From Nitrospinota bacterium (GTDB taxonomy: Bacteria; Nitrospinota; Nitrospinia; JACRGO01), in the NCBI GenBank assembly GCA_016212295.1, contig JACRGO010000131.1, forward strand, positions 1 through 8,051: a DNA stretch of 8,051 nt. Reading direction: 5' to 3'. The translations under genes were made by a program, and so were the position numbers. Position 1 is the stretch's first letter; each line of letters opens with the position of its first letter. The notes under the pieces are model-generated. The model worked only from the letters and a program-made list of their open reading frames with translations. It did not search any database and was not told the DNA's origin. Below are positions 6,134-8,051 of the stretch, piece by piece.

Positions 6134-6370
6134 TTATTTTCCCTGTTTTTCGGAAAAAAGAATCCTGAAATAATATCCGATGATGAAACCAGCCGCCAGA
6201 CCCGCCAGCAAGAAAAAAAACAACGGCAGGTCCCCCTGGTCCATTGGGAGCAAGGGCTTCCATGCGCCCCTTCCAGCCTCTTCCGCGAACTTCTCCACAA
6301 CGGTCTCGTCCACGCCGGACCACTTTGGCCCTTCCACGCTCAATATTTTATTGAAATCCAAGTTTTTCAT
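6134..6370 (-). CDS. Small single-helix membrane protein, CbiN-like component of the cobalt importer
   Basis: A 78-aa protein coded exactly where cbiN sits in cbiMNQO operons. Residues 1-47 are soluble and acidic/aromatic (KILSVEGPKWSGVDETVVEK followed by FAEEAGR). Residues 48-72 form one strong membrane helix (LPLFFFLLAGLAAGFIIGYY), with a short basic tail. Canonical CbiN is about 100 aa with two helices and a PDGLE-like end, none of which is seen, so this is a positional counterpart and not a clear homologue. I recall similar 'VEGPKWSGVD' proteins beside CbiM in other anaerobes, but cannot verify that here. The likely role is to help CbiM bind or pass Co2+. AGGA 11 nt upstream, coded within a repeat unit, is the probable ribosome-binding site. 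The start lies 29 nt after the present cbiM stop. Confidence 0.75.
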   Translation of the reverse strand: MKNLDFNKILSVEGPKWSGVDETVVEKFAEEAGRGAWKPLLPMDQGDLPLFFFLLAGLAAGFIIGYYFRILFSEKQGK

Positions 6371-6380
6371 TTAGCGCTCT

Positions 6381-6441
6381 TTCCTGTCTTCCTGTCTTCC
6401 TAATCTAAGAAATTTTTATTAGGAATGCAGGAAACCAGGAG
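6381..6441. repeat. Palindromic repeat with CAGGAAGA units, overlapping the cbiM 3' end
   Basis: The reverse complement of 6381-6402 (TAGGAAGACAGGAAGACAGG) matches 6420-6441 (TAGGAATGCAGGAAACCAGG) at about 17 of 22 positions, with ATTAGGAA at the inner end of both arms. The units are 8 nt long (CAGGAANN). The element codes the last 14 or so residues of CbiM and contains its stop codon, and it also supplies the AGGA ahead of the CbiN-like gene. Confidence 0.75.
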
Positions 6442-7248
6442 AAAAAATAATCGTTTAGCCACGAATTTACACGAACATCCATGAAGTATAAACTTTTCAA
6501 AAATAATATTCGTGTTAATTCGTGGTTTCTTTGCCAAAATCTCCGGTTTCCTCTTTAAAAGAAAAGAGACCATGCCCATGGTGACAAAGCCTTCCAAAAG
6601 ACCCAAGGGAAGTTGGGTAGGGACAAAGGCCAGGGAAATGGCAGTGAATAAATCCAGGACCGGTCTGTCCCCCTGAAGGGCCAGAGCCAGTTCCAGGGAC
6701 GTGGCCGCGTATGTGGTCCAGTCAGAAAGCAAGCCCGAAACGAAAGCCGCCCCCAGGATTCCGGCGCCTAACCGGCGAAGCCCGGCGTAAGCCATCCAAG
6801 CCGTGAATGACCCAACGATTCCCATGCTCACGATGTTTCCTCCCCATGTGGTAAGGCCACCGTGGGCCAAAAAAACGGCCTGGATAAAAAGGGCGATGGA
6901 GGTGATGAATACGGACAGGACAGGACCCAATATTATAGCCGCTATAGCCACGCCGCAGGGGTGGGAGCAAGTCCCGGCAATGGGGACCGGGACCGGCATG
7001 CAGGAAACCGCGAAGACCGCGGCGCATAGCAGCCCGAGCAATGGTTTAAACTGGAAATCCTTTTTCTCTCTTTCCCTCACTTTCCTGACCCCAGCGTAAA
7101 GAAAAGGAAGGGCCAGAAGGGTCCAGGCAATGGCCCAACTCATTGGCAAAATCCCTTCTCCTATATGCATGGCATGGGCGTCTGTCGGGAAAAATGCCGG
7201 AATTATGGGAATGAGAAATAATTTTTTTTTGTAACCGTTAAACAGCAT
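6400..7248 (-). CDS. cbiM: Cobalt transporter substrate-binding membrane protein
   Basis: S-component of the ECF cobalt importer, in the cytoplasmic membrane. I prefer the ATG at 7248, which has GGA 7 nt upstream; the ATG at 7260 adds only MEIP and has no Shine-Dalgarno. Residues 1-26 form a signal peptide (KKK, then LFLIPIIPAFF, then DAHA). Cleavage would expose MHIGEG, the free N-terminal Met-His that binds the metal in CbiM/NikM proteins. The other conserved histidine is in AGTCSHPCG (H96, about residue 70 of the mature chain). Several membrane helices follow through VTMGMVSFLL. From about residue 241 (KPRINTN...) the last 42 residues do not look like CbiM and fall on two palindromic repeats. 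The cobalamin riboswitch upstream favours Co2+ over Ni2+. It is the first gene of the operon. Confidence 0.93.
   Translation of the reverse strand: MLFNGYKKKLFLIPIIPAFFPTDAHAMHIGEGILPMSWAIAWTLLALPFLYAGVRKVREREKKDFQFKPLLGLLCAAVFAVSCMPVPVPIAGTCSHPCGVAIAAIILGPVLSVFITSIALFIQAVFLAHGGLTTWGGNIVSMGIVGSFTAWMAYAGLRRLGAGILGAAFVSGLLSDWTTYAATSLELALALQGDRPVLDLFTAISLAFVPTQLPLGLLEGFVTMGMVSFLLKRKPEILAKKPRINTNIIFEKFILHGCSCKFVAKRLFFLLVSCIPNKNFLD
6459..6525. repeat. Palindromic repeat with CACGAATT units inside the cbiM 3' end
   Basis: CCACGAATTTACACGAACAT (6459-6478) and the reverse complement of 6506-6525 (CCACGAATTAACACGAATAT) agree at 18 of 20 positions around an AT-rich 27-nt centre. Read in the cbiM frame it gives KPRINTNIIF and onward, a peptide string that recurs in databases as a by-product of this repeat type. 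It is immediately followed by the unrelated CAGGAAGA element. Confidence 0.85.
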
Positions 7249-7309
7249 AGGAATTTCCATTTTAAATTTTTTAAAGCCAAATAGATAGATGAATTACACC
7301 CTCCTTGAT

Positions 7310-7394
7310 CCCCCCTTGCCAGGGGGGAATTATTGAGCTATCCCCCGCCGGGGGGCTTTGAGGTTATTCCCCCTTAAAAAAGGGGGCCAGGGGG
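7310..7394. repeat. Cluster of three C5/G5 hairpins in the cbiM leader
   Basis: Three successive C-run/G-run hairpins (7310-7327, 7342-7355, 7369-7386) are followed by another G-run (7390-7394). The pattern ATCCCCC...GGGGGAT is a common dispersed intergenic repeat, recognisable in translation as PLAPFFKGE. It lies between the riboswitch terminator and cbiM, so it is part of the read-through mRNA leader. No T-run follows on the minus strand, so it is not called a terminator. Confidence 0.8.
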
Positions 7395-7421
7395 ATGTTA
7401 ATTCTTTTGGCTACGGCGAAA

Positions 7422-7448
7422 TAGGGAACAGTTTCAAACCGTTCTCTA
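7422..7448. repeat. 27-nt palindrome in the cbiM leader
   Basis: TAGGGAACAGTTT (7422-7434) and AAACCGTTCTCTA (7436-7448) are complementary at 11 of 13 positions around one C. On the minus-strand RNA the inner part forms an 8-bp stem (GAACGGUU/AACUGUUC, one G-U pair). It lies next to the C5/G5 cluster and may belong to the same composite repeat. Confidence 0.65.
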
Positions 7449-7510
7449 CTCAGTGTTATATTTTCCATGAGTTATATTTTCAATTCGACCGAAGGGCGTT
7501 AAATTCGTGG

Positions 7511-7548
7511 AAAAAAAAATCCCGAACCTTTTTCAAGATTCGGGATTT
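7511..7548 (-). terminator. Intrinsic terminator of the cobalamin riboswitch leader
   Basis: On the minus strand a 10-bp stem (AAATCCCGAA, 7548-7539, with TTCGGGATTT, 7526-7517) closes a 12-nt loop and runs directly into nine T residues (7519-7511). It lies about 65 nt beyond the aptamer and 250 nt before cbiM. This is the expected expression platform for a transcription-terminating riboswitch: B12-bound RNA would favour this stem and stop cbiMNQO transcription. Confidence 0.88.
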
Positions 7549-7574
7549 CCGTATTTAAATCCTCTAAGTGGGCG

Positions 7575-7609
7575 AAGATTGTCCCCTATTTCGCGAGGGG
7601 TCCAATCTT
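7575..7609 (-). promoter_or_regulatory. Hairpin between aptamer and terminator (switching element candidate)
   Basis: On the minus strand AAGATTG (7609-7603) pairs with CAATCTT (7581-7575) and CCCC pairs with GGGG inside it, leaving a loop UCGCGAAAUA. This is where cobalamin riboswitches usually carry the regulatory hairpin that docks on the aptamer. I do not see an obvious loop-loop complement in the aptamer. AAGATT could instead pair with AATCTT in the terminator's 5' side (7540-7535), which would open the terminator. Confidence 0.55.
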
Positions 7610-7611
7610 AA

Positions 7612-7757
7612 ACAATAAAAGGTTTCTGGCTCACGGATCGACCTACTAACCGTCCCTTCCCGGCCTGAAAGGCCAGTGGTTCCAACGATTTTCGTCCCCG
7701 TTCACAGCGGCGGCTCCGCTCCTGATTTTAGCAGGATTCCCTTAAAAAAATTTATAA
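7612..7757 (-). promoter_or_regulatory. Cobalamin (B12) riboswitch aptamer
   Basis: Read on the minus strand, the conserved B12-box landmarks appear in order: AAGGGAATCC (from 7743), a GAAAATC-type turn as GCTAAAATCAGGAGC, a GC stem with GCTGTGAACGGGGACG, then AACCACTGGCC with TCAGGCCGGGAAGG, and finally TCCGTGAGCCAGAAACC ending at 7621. Spacing and order match the cobalamin riboswitch family, which binds adenosyl- or other cobalamins and represses B12 synthesis and cobalt uptake genes. The 5' closing stem is less clear; AUAAA near 7755 could pair with UUUAU near 7613. It precedes a hairpin, a terminator and then cbiM, so ligand binding should switch the operon off. Confidence 0.92.
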
Positions 7758-7763
7758 GATAAG

Positions 7764-7792
7764 ATTATAAACGAGATATCTTTTTTTGACAA
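7764..7792 (-). promoter_or_regulatory. Sigma-70-type promoter for the riboswitch and cbi operon
   Basis: On the minus strand TTGTCA (7792-7787, five of six consensus bases) and a perfect TATAAT (7769-7764) are separated by exactly 17 bp. Transcription would start near 7757, just at the 5' edge of the riboswitch aptamer. It is the strongest promoter match in the window. The insertion-sequence transposase stop lies 67 nt upstream, so the promoter is either native or close to the element's end. Confidence 0.75.
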
Positions 7793-7858
7793 GGCGGCGC
7801 AGGCCCTAAAGACAAGGCAAGGCCGATTATTGTCACGGTAAATTTGTTCTACCATATC

Positions 7859-8051
7859 TCACGCGCCATTAAGGGTGCAGGAGTTTTTTGTCATGCGCAG
7901 GTAATCGAAGACCAACCTGGCGCTACGGTGTAGTTGCCTCATTTTTTGCGCGACATTGGAGACGCCTTTGGATTTAATCAGTCCCACGGCGAAACGCCGA
8001 AGGCGCGTGACATTTTCCGGGCCGCTGCCGGTTCGTATCCGGCTGCGATCC
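7859..8051 (-). CDS. ISAs1-type transposase, C-terminal part (runs off the window)
   Basis: 63 codons are visible before a TGA at 7859-7861; the rest lies beyond the window edge. The product begins DRSRIRTGSGPENVTRLRRF, continues AVGLIKSKGVSNVAQKMRQL and HRSARLVFDYLRMTKNSC, and ends TLNGA. The 'SRIRTGxGPEN...LRRFA(I/V)GLIKSKG...QKMRxL' pattern is what I know from the C-terminus of ISAs1-family DDE transposases (related to the E. coli H-repeat proteins). No frameshift is seen in this part, but whether the whole gene is intact cannot be judged. The element's terminal inverted repeat should lie between here and about 7793 but could not be identified without its other end. Confidence 0.78.
   Translation of the reverse strand, partial: DRSRIRTGSGPENVTRLRRFAVGLIKSKGVSNVAQKMRQLHRSARLVFDYLRMTKNSCTLNGA
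7859..8051 (-). mobile_element. Partial insertion sequence (ISAs1-like) at the right edge
   Basis: Inferred from the transposase C-terminus. The boundary toward the cbi promoter is undefined and is expected between 7793 and 7858. That 66-nt stretch contains no gene and no obvious terminal repeat that can be proven from one end. Confidence 0.6.

Noticed and set aside
7364-7468. 34-aa minus-strand ORF in the cbiM leader (starts MENITLSRERF, ends PLAPFFKGE)
   Set aside because: It has no ribosome-binding site, and its second half is coded by the C5/G5 repeat. The PLAPFFKGE ending is a well-known by-product of that repeat. A leader peptide cannot be excluded.

Overview
The window reads as ordinary chromosome from a Gram-negative-type anaerobe or facultative bacterium. 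Desulfobacterota or a neighbouring phylum is my best guess, and it is inference only. The basis is the DapL lysine route, the folK–deoxynucleoside kinase–panB cluster, a riboswitch-controlled Cbi cobalt importer with a short CbiN-like subunit, and intergenic gaps full of short palindromic repeats of a kind familiar from such genomes. All recognisable genes lie on the minus strand, so transcription runs from right to left.

Right end (about 7260-8051): the C-terminal 63 codons of an ISAs1-type transposase run off the edge. Next comes a good sigma-70-type promoter (TTGTCA, 17-bp spacer, TATAAT), then a cobalamin riboswitch aptamer, a hairpin, a strong intrinsic terminator, and about 240 nt of repeat-rich leader before cbiM. 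This is a classic 'off when B12 is plentiful' arrangement.

Cobalt uptake operon (about 4066-7260): cbiM (substrate-binding membrane subunit with signal peptide), a 78-aa single-helix CbiN-like protein, cbiQ (coupling membrane subunit) and cbiO (ATPase). Together they would form an energy-coupling-factor importer that supplies Co2+ for B12 synthesis. The gaps hold inverted repeats. Two adjacent repeat elements appear to have been absorbed into the 3' end of cbiM, and an interleaved set of inverted repeats reaches over the cbiO start codon.

Biosynthesis cluster (about 203-3845): dapL (LL-diaminopimelate aminotransferase, with its own promoter candidate), folK (folate), a deoxynucleoside kinase that overlaps folK by 4 nt, and panB (pantothenate). 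PanB uses methylene-tetrahydrofolate, so folK and panB are metabolically linked. Hidden between the kinase and panB is a 45-aa antitoxin-like ORF followed by a half-length RelE-like toxin remnant with an in-frame stop, that is, a decayed toxin-antitoxin module.

Left end (1-202): no gene seen, but a 56-nt, almost perfect palindrome follows panB.

I found no wholly new defence or biosynthetic system. The points of most interest are the decayed toxin-antitoxin pair, the riboswitch leader, the repeat-derived CbiM tail, and the variety of unrelated palindromic repeat families in one 8-kb stretch.
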